64,000 nt of DNA from Megalobrama amblycephala (GCF_018812025.1 NC_063061.1:690001-754000), one strand, 5' to 3'; shown: positions 1 to 11,629, counted from the first letter of the stretch. Made by a program: numbers and translations. Notes: generated from the letters alone by a model not told the origin.

Positions 1-1840
1 TCTAATGAGACTGCTTTGGTTTAATTGGGGATCAAAAAAAGGAGTGAGTGAATTTTTATCATTATAGTATACAACACACATTTATGTCCAAACACCATGT
101 AAAAGTGAATTTTGCAAAATAGGTGCCCTTTAAATTAAAATGTGGCATGCAAATTAATCTTGCACCTTCAGACCCTCATGACTGTGTATCAAGGTCAATA
201 AGTCTCTTAAAATGTCAGATAATTTGACCTTTTTATGACAAGGCAATTCTAGTCAAGGTTTTAAAATGTCTTGGGGTGTGACTTCCCAAAAACTGAGTTT
301 TTTCTTCACTGTGGCCAGTGTTATTTGTCAGTCACCCTAAAGCCACTTTTTGTCTATTCTATGCTTTACTCATCTGCAGCAATACATATGATGTTAACTT
401 TAGTCTGTTTGTCATTTGCTGTTAAAGAAACCACAGAAGCTGTTTGAAATCTAAAATTAACACTTAATCCACTTCATGATGTGTAAATAGCTTACAGTGT
501 GCAGCTGTTATAAAAATGTATAGAGCAGTCATTCAGTACAAGTGTGTTTTTGAATTTGCTTGCCCTGAGGTCATTAACCAACACAGGTATATTGGATAGA
601 AAGTGGATTACATGCGCGAGAAGGGTTTTATGTAGCTGACACGGTCTTGTCCATTCAACAGGCATCTGTAGAATAAAACAAGAAAGACTTGACCTTTAAA
701 ACCTTAAGCTGAGGTTTAGATGAAAACTGAACAGCATTGGGCAATTGGATTATTGAACATTCCATCAGTTTCAAAATGACTTTCTTATCATTTAATAGAA
801 GCAGCTTTGGCCATCTGATTGCTTATGCACCTTATTGCAGCTGAAATAGAGGAGTGTGGGTAAATGTAAATTTGTTCCTGGGGAAAGGGTATCTGGAAAA
901 GTATACAGTACTCTCACTAAATTGCTGAGTGGATTTTTATATGCCTTCACATTTAAATATATATAAAATATTGAACATTTCTCCATGTTAATAGTTTATT
1001 AAAAACGTAAAGGTCATTCTGATGTTTAAAGGCCTTCAAATGCATCAGATTTTGATCTGACAATGTCATCTCTATTCACAGGTTAAAACATGGTGGGGTT
1101 TATGTTGCAGGAAACCATGCTTGCTCATTAATCTCAAGAAAAAACATACATACACACTGAATGTTGTGATTCATTTGCCAGATGTCTACATGAAAGGATC
1201 TTCTGAGTCCAGGGAACAGTAATCCTTTATGAAAATGTTCAAGCCATACTTTATGCAAATTTGTCTTTTAGCAAGACGTTTTGTTGATTTATTGATGTGG
1301 TAGCTGCTCAGAACTGGAACACATAAATATGCATGCTAGCTTAAGCATAGTAGGGTGAGCCCTCTATGCCCTCGTCAGCATCTCGTTAGGTTCCGGAGAG
1401 AATGTAATTCGGCACTATGGACAGATGCCAAATAAGGGTTCATGACTCATGGAAATGAGCCGCACCTGAAACCACTTGGCTGTCATCACCAGCGAGAATT
1501 AAAGGAGAGCCAGAGTCCCACCCAACACTTGAATATGCCTACTTCCCTACGGACCCTTATCACAGGAATGGAAGCGGAAATCGCCATGGTTGGGTAAACA
1601 TCTGTGGTGGTGAACAGAAACTGCAACAAAAATAATTTTGTAATCTCATTTGCTTTAGAAGCTAAAAATAAAATCCCCAATATTTATTCTATGTCTATAA
1701 AATAGAGAGAGAGAGAGAAAAAAATGGTCAAATGTGCCATCACTCCCTCAGCTGTTGTATTACAAACACTCATGCAGCAGCATTTACCTTCTGTAATTTA
1801 ATGCCAAGGGAACATAAAACAAAGTGTAGTGTTGTACATA
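1..1840. other. No recognisable feature
   Basis: This AT-rich stretch shows no convincing coding potential, repeat structure or transposon ends. Short open frames here are of chance length. It ends in an (AAT)n-type simple repeat at about 1,843-1,870. Confidence 0.5.
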
Positions 1841-2083
1841 ATTAAAAAAATAATAATAATAATAATAAAAATGAATATTAAAAAAATTGTTCCAAACCTG
1901 AAAGACTTTCGTTCATCTTCAGAACACAAATGAACATATTTAATGGAATCCGAGTCCCTTCTGTCCCTCCATTGACAGTCTACGCAACTACCACTTTGAT
2001 GCTTCAAAAAGTTCATAAAGAGATCGTAAAACTAATCCATATGAGTTGAGCGGTTTAGTCCAAAATTTCTGAAGAGACTCGAT

Positions 2084-2440
2084 TGCATTATACCTGAGTC
2101 GTAACAAAGCACTGTTCGCCATAGGAGAACTGGCCCCCCGACTAAGCCTGGTTTCTCCCAAGGTTTTTTTCTCCATTTTAACACCTGTTTGCCACTTGTT
2201 TGCCACCTGATGTCACCTGTTGGAGTTTGGGTTCCTTGCCGCTGTCGCCTTTGCCTTGCTTAGTTGGGGACACTTGACATTTGACTTAACATTTGATATT
2301 CAACAGTGCTTTGATCTGCCTGCATTGACACTATTCTTTAAGAGCTGCTGTGCAGCCAAAATAATCAATGTAAAGCTGCTTTGACACAATCTACATTGTA
2401 AAAAGCGCTATAAAAATAAAGGTGACTTGACCTGACTTGA
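2084..2440 (+). mobile_element. 3' tail of an L2-type LINE inserted in the foldback arm
   Basis: The segment breaks the left arm between GATTGCATTATA and TATGCTGAATAGG; the intact right arm reads across this point. A TATA duplication flanks it. It contains GGTTTCTCCCAAGGTTTTT, a motif seen in antisense at about 9,730 next to an L2 reverse-transcriptase remnant. It ends in AAAGCGCTATAAAAATAAAG followed by GACTTGAC repeats, typical of the 3' end of fish L2-like LINEs and seen again at about 46,930. It is a 5'-truncated, non-coding insertion, younger than the foldback element. Confidence 0.7.
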
Positions 2441-2540
2441 CTATATGCTGAATAGGTTGAATTTAGGCTTTTATTCACATAACATTCATCAACTCACAAG
2501 AGTTATGGTAAACAGAAGCTCAGACATGCTGGGTTGATGT

Positions 2541-3345
2541 GCAAGAACCAATGAGGTTCATTCTCGTGTTATGCATCACATTTGAGCTTCCGCAAGAACC
2601 AGTGAGGTTCATTCTCGTGTTATGCATCACATTTGAGCTTCCGCAAGAGCCAATGAGGTTCATTCTCGTGTTATGCATCACATTTGAGCTTCCGCAAGAA
2701 CCAGTGAGGTTCATTCTCGTGTTATGCATCACATTTGAGCTTTCGCAAAAGCCAATGAGGTTCATTCTTTTTCGTGTTACGCATCACATTTCAGCTTCCG
2801 CAAGAACCAATGAGGTTCATTTTCGTGTTACGCATCACGTTTGAGCTTCCGCAAGAACCAATGAGGTTCATTCTCGTGTTACGCATCACGTTTGAGCTTT
2901 CGCAAGAGCCAGTGAGGTTCATTTTCGTGTTACGCATCACGTTTGAGCTTCCGCAAGAGCCAGTGAGGTTCATTCTCGTGTTACGCATCACGTTTGAGCT
3001 TTCGCAAGAGCCAGTGAGGTTCATTCTCGTGTTACGCATCACGTTTGAGCTTTCGCAAGAGCCAGTGAGGTTCATTTTCGTGTTACGCATCACGTTTGAG
3101 CTTTCGCAAGAGCCAGTGAGGTTCATTCTCGTGTTACGCATCACGTTTGAGCTTTCGCAAGAGCCAGTGAGGTTCATTCTCGTGTTACGCATCACGTTTG
3201 AGCTTTCGCAAGAGCCAGTGAGGTTCATTCTCGTGTTACGCATCACGTTTGAGCTTCCGCAAGAGCCAGTGAGGTTCATTCTTGTGTTACGCAGCACGTT
3301 TGAGCTTCAGCAAAAACCAATGAAGTTTGTTCTTGTGTGTTAAGC
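2541..3345 (+). repeat. 51-bp minisatellite, about 15.7 copies
   Basis: Units begin GCAAGARCCARTGAGGTTCA and recur every 51 bp at 2541, 2592, 2643, 2694, 2745, 2800, 2851, 2902, 2953, 3004, 3055, 3106, 3157, 3208, 3259 and 3310. One unit (2745) is 55 bp because of a 4-bp insertion. Since 51 is 3 x 17, a stop-free frame runs through on both strands, giving open frames of up to 189 codons with a 17-residue period; I do not regard these as genes. The first five units carry TATGCATCACA, the later ones TACGCATCACG. Confidence 0.95.
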
Positions 3346-3630
3346 ATGTATGGTTGAGCTTCTGTCTTATGTTCACTCATCAATGTTTAATACATGAATA
3401 AAAGCCTAAATTCAATCTGTTCATCATATAAAGCGATCGAGTCTCTTCATAAAATTTGGACTAAACCACTCAATTCATTCACCCAACATATTTTACAATC
3501 TCTTTATGAACTTTTTGAGGCAACAAAGTGGTATTGGTGTAACTGTCATTGGAGGGACAGAGGTTTGGAATGACATGAGGGTGAGTAAATGTTGACATAA
3601 TTTTAATTTTTGTGTGAACTAACCCTTTAA

Positions 3631-5818
3631 TGATCAAGAAATTAGTTCTTCAGCAAATGCATAATCTGATGGTACACAAATTTGGATGCAGCTCCAGTGA
3701 TCAACATTGTGCATGGTTTCCCTCCTTTTGCATCACCAGGCAGCAACTGGACTAGGCTGTCGTACTTCAACTACTTCATCCAGCACAGTTTCTGCTGTAA
3801 ATATTATGATATAGTAATAGAGAATAAGACATAATAAGAGAATCGCACAGGCTGCATCCCAGCACACAGCCTACAAGGCCACTTCATTTATTAGAACATC
3901 ATAAAACGTCATAAAGTTTCAGAAGCACCACCCTGAGCAGCATTCATGCAACAAATAATTTATATTTTCATAGACCAATGTAATTTGAGGGTGAAACTAA
4001 GGACGGCACAGTTTTAGTGCATACAACACAGGCTCGTCTTGGTTTACAACTTGCAAATGGACAGTCTTTAATCAAACATTTATCACTATCATGTGTGCTC
4101 TCTTCCAGCATCCATAGACAAACCCTGGAAAAGCAACTATTCTCAAGGTTATTCTTAGAATAGTGCTATACATAAGGGACCGGATTAACCAGGTCATGCC
4201 ATTGGCCTGGGTTATATGATATAATCCCATTGTGCTCAGCAAGGAGTCTTAGGGCAGTTGTGACAAGTTCAGATATGTTTTTGGTTTCCTAAAGAGCACA
4301 TTCACTAAGAAGGTGGGATTGGGGACCTGGTTTTCTGGTCAGAAAGCACCTGTGTTTTCAGTTATCCGATGTTTTAAATGCATCTCCTGTCACCTGTTGT
4401 ATTTGGATTTACCCTCTTGTTTAGTCACATTCTATATCACTTTCATATCGAATAAGATTGAATGAATGAAGCCACTACACTGCTTATGAGTGAGTTGGAA
4501 AGGAAAGGATACAAATGGTAACAGTGATTTTAGTTGTAAATCGTGTAAGCGTTTTGGCACAACATAGCAAATTTGGAAATGACTTCTAAGCAACTGCAAT
4601 TGAGATGAATGAGAATGTGATGGATAGCTCTGTCCAGCTTTTGTAGATCTCTTTGAGTTTAGCGACACCTTCACTTAAAAACCATTAGATAGATAAATTA
4701 GTACAGCATGACAGCCACAATCCTCTAGAAGTCCTTATCAGGCAGTAGTCCTATTGGGTGCCAGAGTCTTGCTGAAGGCTATGGAAGAGGTAGTTGAGAA
4801 GACAGAAAAATAGGATTAACTGGGAAATCCAACACCTGATCCTGAAACCAGACAGCACTTTTTGTAGCAACTTTAGGAAGCTTAATTAAGTCTCAACCGT
4901 TGACAGTTCCTCCATGCCTTGGGTCAACAGTGTTACTGAGTGGCCAGTTTTATTAAGACTATAAATAAACTGAAACTGAAACTAAGCACATAATAATACA
5001 ACAATGTTGACCACAGTGCTGTACAAACAACAAGACAACATATAACGAACACAAATGACTATAAATAAAAGATTTACAAAACATCTACTCGCATACTCTT
5101 AAACTCTCATTATTAAAGACACTTAAAACACTGATTACTCAAAGACACCAATTTTCTGCACTGAAATGAACATCACTTCCTTTCACTCTCAACACTTTAC
5201 TCCCAACAAATAAACACCTTCCTGAGTAAAGAGAGAAAATGTGTGAACATCACCCAATTCATCCTATCAGAGCATATATAACTCTTCTCGTATTTCATAC
5301 AAACAGGTCATTTATAATCCGATGATTAATCTTTAGTGTTACGTCATGTTAAAATTGTAATAGATCAAACTGCTTAGAAATGAGCAGAGGTATATTAATT
5401 AGGACAGAAACAAAGTACAAAGTACCAAGGAAAATCCTCAAGGAAGCACCAGCTAATAGTCAAAATCTTGCTGTAAAAACAATAAACAAATAAGCATCAA
5501 AAACATTCCAAAAATTATGATAAAAAAGAATAATTTGGTGCCCCCAGGTTACTTGAAGGGCAAAAAAAACAAAGCCTTGGCAAACTTCATATTATCATGT
5601 CTTTGATGACGCAAAACATGAAAGTGGCTTCAACTGTGGCGGTGAAGATTTTCAGTGAATTTTAATGTTTCTCATCTATCATATGGCATCATAAGTCTTG
5701 GAATATAGAAAAATGTAAAGATTAATTTTATGGCGCATTTTATTTTTCACAGATGAGTTTTTTTTGTGTGTGAGTGAATGTGTTTTGACTCAAGTTACTT
5801 AAATGTAGAACTAGAGTG
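3631..5818. other. No recognisable feature
   Basis: AT-rich unique-looking sequence without coding potential or transposon ends that I can support. Confidence 0.45.
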
Positions 5819-5823
5819 ATGAT

Positions 5824-6476
5824 TGTAACATCTGTTCTGGGTTTGGGTTTTGTTTGAGTTGTTATCTTATTAGTTTTGCACTGTGCCCAGTTCTGTTTCC
5901 TTGGTCTTTGCCATGATTTGCCCTCATGCATCACACCTGTTTCTTGGTAAATTATCTTGTTTAGTCCCTAGTTTGTCCCTGTGTATTTATAGCACTGTGT
6001 TTGGTTGTCTTTTTCAGATCTTTTTATTTTATTCGTGTTGTTCTGTTTACCATTTTGTTTCCTGTGGTCTGTTGCATGAAGCCTGCTTTGTAAATCTTTA
6101 AATTCAAGATTTTTTTTACTTCAACACAAAAGTGATTTGCGGATGTTCTCTCACGAGAGACTCTCAAAAGGCTTTTTGCAGTACGTCACACTTTTTAGGT
6201 GCACATGCTCTACATTTTTATTACAAACTCTGGATCAAATCCTGAGTTGACAAAGAACGTTTATACCAAGCATTGTAAGCCAGCTGAACCCTATCTAATC
6301 CAGGTTGGATTTGTATGGTTTTGCTAACTCTAAACCTACTCTGAAATGTTTGTTCAGCAAGCTTCATGCAACAGGCCGCTGATATCTTGAGAAATTTAAT
6401 TTTTGAATTTTTCATTTTAACTGTTTGCAAATCTAGCTCTTCTATTTTCCATCTTTTATTCAACCCCTGCATGACA
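5824..6476 (+). repeat. 5' LTR, split by a MITE
   Basis: It begins TG and ends CA. The sequence CATCTTTTATTCAACCCCTG near its end is shared with the 3' LTR at 7931-7950. The MITE at 6066-6377 roughly doubles its length. Confidence 0.7.
6066..6377. mobile_element. MITE inside the 5' LTR
   Basis: The ends are inverted repeats: GTCTGTTGCATGAAGC at the left and GCTTCATGCAACAGGC at the right. The interior (CTCTCTCACGAGAG, AAACTCTGGATCAAA, GTTTATA, GTAAGCCAGCTGAACC) resembles one arm of the foldback element at 49.7-50.1 kb. No coding capacity. Confidence 0.65.
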
Positions 6477-7512
6477 GAAGATCTGACCCAAACTAATGGA
6501 TCTAGCAGCAGTTCAGATCCTCCTCCTCTCCCAGGGGGATCAGTCCCTCGAGGTGCACACACAGGGGTTTCTGGATTTGGTACCCTTCATGATTTAAGAT
6601 GACATCAGCCTCTGTGTGTTCTGTGGAGACTGCCCTCGAGGAACATTCCACGAGTTCATCGAGTTGGTATTACTGCAGTGAGGATCCCCCCAACACCATC
6701 TGAAAGAGTGAGGAGGACCCACTAGCACATGCCGCACCATCAACTACAGCCCCAATGATTGAGCCCACAGCAGACTCAGACCGTGAGCCTGCCACAACGA
6801 AAGAGCTAAAGCCCTGTGAGAATTAAGAGCCAGAGCTTAAAGCAGCCATATCTGACCAGGTGCATGAGCTGGCCCTGATTTCCCAAATTATCTACATGCC
6901 TGTTTTGTTGCCCAGTACCAAGTCTGTTTTATCACCCAACATCATTATCAGTGTGGTCTATGATGTTCCCACCCTGCCTCCAACTCCCATCTCTTCTGCC
7001 TGTTTTGATTCTGCCTGTTTTGAACTCTCTGCCTGTCCCGTATCGATCAAAGTGGTAGATTTTGAAATCTCTGCTTGTCCCATATCGATCAAGAAGGCCA
7101 TTTTTTTTTAAAAATTTTTAACTTTCTGCCTGCTCTTTCATGGCAAAGGAGGCCACCTTGTAACCCTCTGCCCATGCTATCGCATTCTTTGGCCCTGTCT
7201 CTGCTGGCTTTGACTCCTCTATCACTGCCTCCTATCAGCAGCTCAGATCTGACTTGGGCTTCCTGTTCTCCCATCACTCCACCTCTGCCTGTCGACCAGT
7301 CAGCTCCTTGCTCCCTTGGCTCCACCTGGGACCGCTGTCCTTACGGCTCCATCGGGTTTCCATTCCAATCATCGCTCTGCATTTTCCACGGACATCCGGG
7401 CCTTCGGCCGTGCCTCGTTCCTCCACCCCTTTGGCTCCATCGGGCACCTCCTATTCCCTCCTATTCCACCTCTGTCCACCATTGCACTGGCTCCACCTCA
7501 GTCCTCTGTGTT
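6477..7512 (+). pseudogene. Decayed proline-rich gag-like region of the LTR element
   Basis: This is the internal region of the 5.8-8.0 kb element. Open pieces in shifting frames give acidic then proline- and serine-rich peptides, for example around 6,860-7,110 (SDQVHELALIS, then repeated SACPVSIK-like segments) and around 7,140-7,520 (many Pro-Pro and Ser residues). The same order, DQVHE or DQVRE, acidic stretch, then a Pro-rich tail, occurs in the better preserved copy at 26.0-27.2 kb. In retrotransposons such a protein would be the capsid-like packaging protein, but no CCHC zinc knuckle is visible and several stops and frameshifts break it. Assignment as gag rests on position between the LTRs; the exact homology is not proven. 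Confidence 0.5.
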
Positions 7513-7957
7513 TGAGTTTTGTTTGAGTTGTTTGGTGTGTTCGACTTAAAGCGGTGCTGTGCAGACCGACTGGTGTATGACAAAGTACCACGAGAGAAAT
7601 TCAAAAGCATATAGAGCCATCTGCTTTCAAATCACTCTTGCGGTACTTTGATTTCATGCACTGATCGGTCTGCACAGCGCCCCTTCAAGTCGAACACACC
7701 AAACAACTTTTTTTGCTTCCCTTGTCTTAGTTCATGTGTTACCATATTTTTGCCCTCATGTTTCACACCTAGTCCCTAGTGTGTCCCTATGGTTTGTTTC
7801 GGTCTTTGTCAGATTTTGTCATTTTATAGGTGTACTGTTTATGGTGTTTTTGTTCTCTAATATCTTGAAGTGTAATTTGAGTTTGTTTTCATTAAAACCT
7901 CTTGCAAATAGATCCAGCTCTTTTATTTTACATCTTTTATTCAACCCCTGGGTGACA
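7513..7957 (+). repeat. 3' LTR, 5'-truncated and split by a MITE
   Basis: It resumes at AGTTTTGTTTGAGTTG, equivalent to about position 20 of the 5' LTR, is broken by the MITE at 7527-7707, then continues to GGTGACA. It shares TTGCCCTCATG, TCACACCT and CATCTTTTATTCAACCCCTG with the 5' LTR. Confidence 0.65.
7527..7707. mobile_element. 181-bp full-length foldback MITE
   Basis: The ends GTTGTTTGGTGTGTTCGACT and AGTCGAACACACCAAACAAC are perfect inverted repeats. Pairing continues inwards through GCTGTGCAGACCGA / TCGGTCTGCACAGC and CAAAGTACCACGAGAG / CTCTTGCGGTACTTTG, so nearly the whole element folds into one hairpin with arms of about 90 nt. No clear target duplication; the exact outer border is uncertain by a few bases. 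Confidence 0.8.
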
Positions 7958-7962
7958 ATGAG

Positions 7963-8795
7963 ACTGTTGATTTGAGTTTTTATTATTCAATAAAAATACA
8001 TTACACATTGCACTTGATGTGATTGCTTGTGTGCAATATAATTGCTTGTGACTGATTACTTGCATACTAATCTTTCAGCACTGCATCTTCGCATACTTCA
8101 GTACATTAAGAATCGAGAACAATCTCTTAATGTAGCGGGAAGCATACATTATGACCTTAATCTCCCTTGGTGGATAAGTAGATTAAAATTATAAAACCTC
8201 CCATTAATGTATTCTTATGGGCACATATGCTGATGGCAACATGAAACTCATAGGCAAACTCATACATCATTTAAAGTTTTTTTTCTACAAAGTCCCTTAG
8301 TGGGCCTCATACACATTTTATAATATGCTGAATAGCTAAGGATAAATAATGTAGAATTAAATGAGTGGAAATATACCACTCTGGCATGCTGGAAACACTC
8401 AGTGCAGGGCCTATTACTTTTTCTTTTGTCGCATCTTGACCAATTGTCTACTCAAAAATATATCAAACACATACTACATCAGCTACAACCAGGGTAGTCA
8501 ATGGAACATAGAGTTTCTTGGCATGGATGACAGCCAACATTGCTAAACATGCCTAATGGACCACATGAGTGGTAGAATGACAGCTGTTACACAGCCTGGC
8601 ATGTGAAGAACTCTAATGGATGCTTGCATGATATGGTGGGGAAAAAGACATGCCAGGTTCAAGCAAGCAAAACCCTCCAAACAAGCTAATTTGTGGGCAA
8701 ATTTTAAGAAAACATCACCTTTCACAGTGTTAACATGGCCTTTAAGATACAAAGGGGGTGTACATACTTGGTTTTGTTTGATTAAAATAAACTCT
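7963..8795. other. No recognisable feature
   Basis: No coding or repeat hallmark that I can support. Open frames here are short and give unrecognised peptides. Confidence 0.4.
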
Positions 8796-8945
8796 GTTAG
8801 TGCAGTTCATTTGAATAAGTTTGAATGCTGCCATTCGAACCTTGGTGCGCACCAAACAAGCAGAATGAGAGCCAAATTTTCAGGGGGTTCATTTAATTGT
8901 ACTATACAGTAGGTTTTGTTCAGTTTATAACAATTTGGTGTAGTG
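8796..8945. mobile_element. Fragment of a fish DNA-transposon repeat
   Basis: The block TTTGAATGCTGCCATTCGAA then CTTGGTGCGCACCAAACAAG is a palindrome-rich motif I recognise from common fish hAT/Harbinger-like repeats. Only a fragment is present, no terminal repeats could be delimited, and the family name is uncertain. Confidence 0.35.
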
Positions 8946-9073
8946 ACAAGCCTAATTACTATCTGGTGATGTGTATCACTGCAACGGTTAAAAGACATAT
9001 ATAAATGACAGGGTTAAAACTGCCCACACCATAATGCCTTAACTGAGGAGTTATTTTAAAGTCATTTCGTAAT

Positions 9074-9564
9074 TGTAACGAGTCATCACACGAAGTGGGA
9101 TCCATAAGCAGGCTTTTATTGACAAGTCTCGTGGTCAAACAGGCAGGGGTCAAACGGAGGCAAACAGGTATGGCAGGGATCATGCAGAATCGTAGTAGTA
9201 ATACAGGCAATAGATCAGGGCAGGCAGATATCAATCACAAGTCCAATAAACAATAAACAGTCCAAGGGCAGGCAGCAGAGAATCGTAGATGGGGAACAAA
9301 CTGGGTCAATAACAGGCAGACAATCAGACTAATAAACACTTAGAAAAGGAAACCGAAGTAATACAAGACCACACAATGATAGTGAGGTTGAGTGTGGCTT
9401 AAATAGTCCAGGTAATGCACAACAGCTGGGTGTGGTAATCAGCGCCAAGGTACGGGGCTTGTGGGAGATGTAGTGCGAGTGTGTGAGTGTGTGAGTGTCA
9501 GTATTCGGGTGACGGCGCCCTCTGATGGCCAGAGGAGGGAATCACAGAGTTTGTCTCTGTGACA
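9074..9564 (-). mobile_element. Solo LTR with perfect 5-bp target duplication
   Basis: On the plus strand it begins TGTAACGAGTC and ends CTGTGACA, flanked on both sides by GTAAT (9069-9073 and 9565-9569). Orientation is minus: read that way, a TATA-like TATTTAA lies near 9,400 and a polyadenylation signal CAATAAAAGCC lies near 9,110. Length is 491 bp, fitting a Gypsy/ERV-like LTR left by LTR-LTR recombination. No internal region remains. Confidence 0.88.
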
Positions 9565-9689
9565 GTAATACTAACATAACGCAGTAGTACATAATAGTAG
9601 TACATAATACTTTGTAGTACATTATATTTCAAGTCCCCTGTTGTGCAAGCCAAAGGCAACTGTGGAAAGGAATGAAAAATTCTATTTGA

Positions 9690-11300
9690 TGTTTGGATAA
9701 CAGAGAGAGAGGGAGAAAAAAAAAAAAAAACCTTGGGAGAAACCAGATAACACCAGGGGGCAGTTCTCCTCAGGCTATACAGTAAAAATATAATTTCAGT
9801 AATTAAGTAATTAAGTATAAATGTTACTACATTGATTGAACTGTAATATTAAGTGTTTGAGGTCAATCCAGGCACATCATGCTGGGCTGGAGCTGGATCT
9901 TGTAGACTATAGTACCCTCAGGATAGGTATCCCAAGGGTAGGAAGGAATGAACAAAAGACTGATACATTATTAGCATAGATGCCATTCATTTAAAGCTGT
10001 TGTGTGATATGAGAGGTGTTTGTGGTACTAGAAGCCATGAATAAAACTTAATAACCCTTAGTTGTAAGGTATGAGAGAATTAATTAGATGGATGCTTGAC
10101 TGAAAAAATAGGTCTTTAGTCTAAACAAACTGAGAGAATGTGGTCAAAACAGGGCTAGGAAGACTATTCCATAGTTAAGGAGCCAAGTAACAAAATAATT
10201 ATATTTTGAATCAGCTGAAGTTTACTTATTGAGCCTGCGGGACATCCATCCAGTAAGGCACTACAGTAATCTAATCTTAAGTTCTTGAACACACATACTG
10301 TATATTTTCACCATCAAACAGCATATGTTTAAGGTGGAAAAGGGCTGTTCTACAAACATTGGGAATATGATTGTCAAAGGACTGATAGGTATTAAATATA
10401 ACTCCATTGAGAAACACATTGTGTTCAATCAACCTATGTTCTGATTTTTAAAATCTAATTAATACTAAATTTGTCAGAATTTAGAAAAGGGAAATTACTA
10501 GCCATCCATCTCTGATATCACTAATACCCTCTGATGGCATGGCAAATTGTGAGGTGTTGCAGGGTCTGGAGAAAATAGAAAGCTGAGTATCTGCATAACA
10601 GTGGAAACTAATGCCATGGTTCCTGATAATGTCCCCCAATAAAAGCATATGCAAGGAGAAAAGTAAGGGACCTAATACCGAGCCCTGTGGAACTCCATAC
10701 TTATCTTGTGTTTGGTCTGACACCTCATCATTGACACAAACAAACTGGTGGTGCTGGATAGGTAGGACCTAAACAGTGCTCACGCCTGCCCAAAAATGCC
10801 AATGTAATTTTCGAGCCTATCTAAGAGAGCATCATGGTCTATAGTGTCAAAAGCGGCACTAAAATCTAATAGTGCTATGATGTGGCCCAAATCCTGACTG
10901 AAACTCTTCACATATGCTGTTTTTTGCACAAATGAACGTATTGGGAAGACATTCAATTTTCTAACATTGTATACATAAATAGACTATTTGAGGTTGGGCC
11001 ATAATTATCCAGTTCTCTTGGATCAAGCTAGGGCTTGATAAGGTATTTGATAACTGCCCGTTTTTAGGATGTGCTCTAAAGAAAGTGAAGAGTTAATAAT
11101 ATTCAGAAGAGGTTCTGAGATTACAGGTAACACCTATTTCAGTGGCTTAGAGTCACAGGGTAAAGACTGTAAGCTATGTTATGCCCTATAGAGAGGCATA
11201 TGACCCAGTTCAGGGGGGTGCTGAGCTTGCATCATTCCTTGATCTTAGTACTGAAAATAACCTGGAGCGCACATTCCTGTCTGATGGAGAGTGCTCTATT
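9690..11300 (-). mobile_element. L2-type LINE remnant, 3' half
   Basis: The reverse-transcriptase remnant at 10.48-10.9 kb is followed downstream (lower coordinates) by about 0.8 kb of 3' untranslated sequence ending near an A-rich run at 9,718-9,731. The antisense of GGTTTCTCCCAAGGTTTTT at about 9,730 matches the tail inserted at 2.1-2.4 kb. The 5' end fades out around 11.2-11.4 kb. Confidence 0.65.
10481..11000 (-). pseudogene. L2/jockey-type LINE reverse transcriptase fragment
   Basis: The frame 10723-10481 contains [17 protein letters not shown] followed by [12 protein letters not shown], the palm motifs of a non-LTR reverse transcriptase. The catalytic YADD box is damaged to YAD-T by loss of one Asp codon. 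Upstream on the same strand, after a frameshift, LLDFSAAFDTIDHDALL (about 10,800-10,880) is the preceding conserved block. Such enzymes copy the element's RNA at a nicked genomic target; this copy cannot. Only the central portion is recognisable, with no endonuclease domain seen. Confidence 0.8.
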
Positions 11301-11629
11301 AGAGCCAGCAAGAACTGCTCATTATGAAGAGTAGCACAACAGAAACTTACATTATCTCAAATTGCAACATACTGAGGCTACTCTGCCTGCCCTTGCTCTC
11401 TTGGTTTGTGCTGGATAATGGAATCATAAAGGTAGTAGCATAGTAGTGTGTCGCATAAGGTTCAAGGGTAGCTTGATAGTACTCCACGGTGGGCCAGGGA
11501 CCTCCACAATGTTCTTTCCATCAACATTAAATATTTATTCAGGGTGTTTCTGCCATCAGACTCAAGCATGTTTAACAATAACAAGTACGTGTACAGCAAG
11601 CAGTATTTGGATGCTGTTGGGGGAAAAAA

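Larger units (their letters stand above)
1887..3630. mobile_element. TTAA-type foldback (palindromic) element with expanded loop
   Basis: The left arm (about 1,887-2,083 and 2,441-2,530) pairs as an imperfect reverse complement with the right arm (about 3,335-3,630). Both carry, in mirrored order, the blocks TTCCAAACCT, GACAGT, CAAAAAGTTCATAAAGAGAT, TTTAGTCCAAA, AAGAGACTCGAT and GAATTTAGGCTTTTATTCA. The right end runs AACTAACCCTTTAATG, so the element ends in TTAA; that end resembles the common cyprinid repeat beginning AAGGGATAGTTCAC. The left end is eroded and replaced by an (AAT)n run. The left arm is interrupted by an L2 tail, and the loop holds a 51-bp minisatellite. No transposase is visible, so this is non-autonomous. 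The superfamily (Angel/Kolobok-like) is a guess from the TTAA end. Confidence 0.75.
5824..7957 (+). mobile_element. Non-autonomous LTR retrotransposon carrying only a gag-like region
   Basis: The 5' LTR (5824-6476) starts TGTAACATCTG and ends CAACCCCTGCATGACA. The 3' LTR ends CAACCCCTGGGTGACA at 7957. Flanks are ATGAT (5819-5823) and ATGAG (7958-7962), a 4/5 target duplication. The internal region starts GAAGATCTGACC, close to the GAAGAACAGACC start of the element at 25.6 kb, so the two belong to one family. No protease, reverse transcriptase or integrase is visible. Both LTRs hold later MITE insertions (6066-6377 and 7527-7707), and the 3' LTR lacks its first roughly 20 bp and the polypurine tract. 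Mobilisation would need proteins supplied by another element. Confidence 0.75.

Noticed and set aside
2520..3343. Long repetitive open frames on both strands
   Set aside because: They follow from a 51-bp stop-free tandem unit; frame openness on both strands is a periodicity effect.
2541..3345. Resemblance of the regular 51-bp array to a CRISPR array
   Set aside because: The whole unit is repeated with no unique spacers, and the genome is eukaryotic.
7075..7549. Several overlapping Pro/Ser/His-rich plus-strand frames as host proteins
   Set aside because: They lie between LTRs and match the gag-like region of the related element at 26-27 kb.
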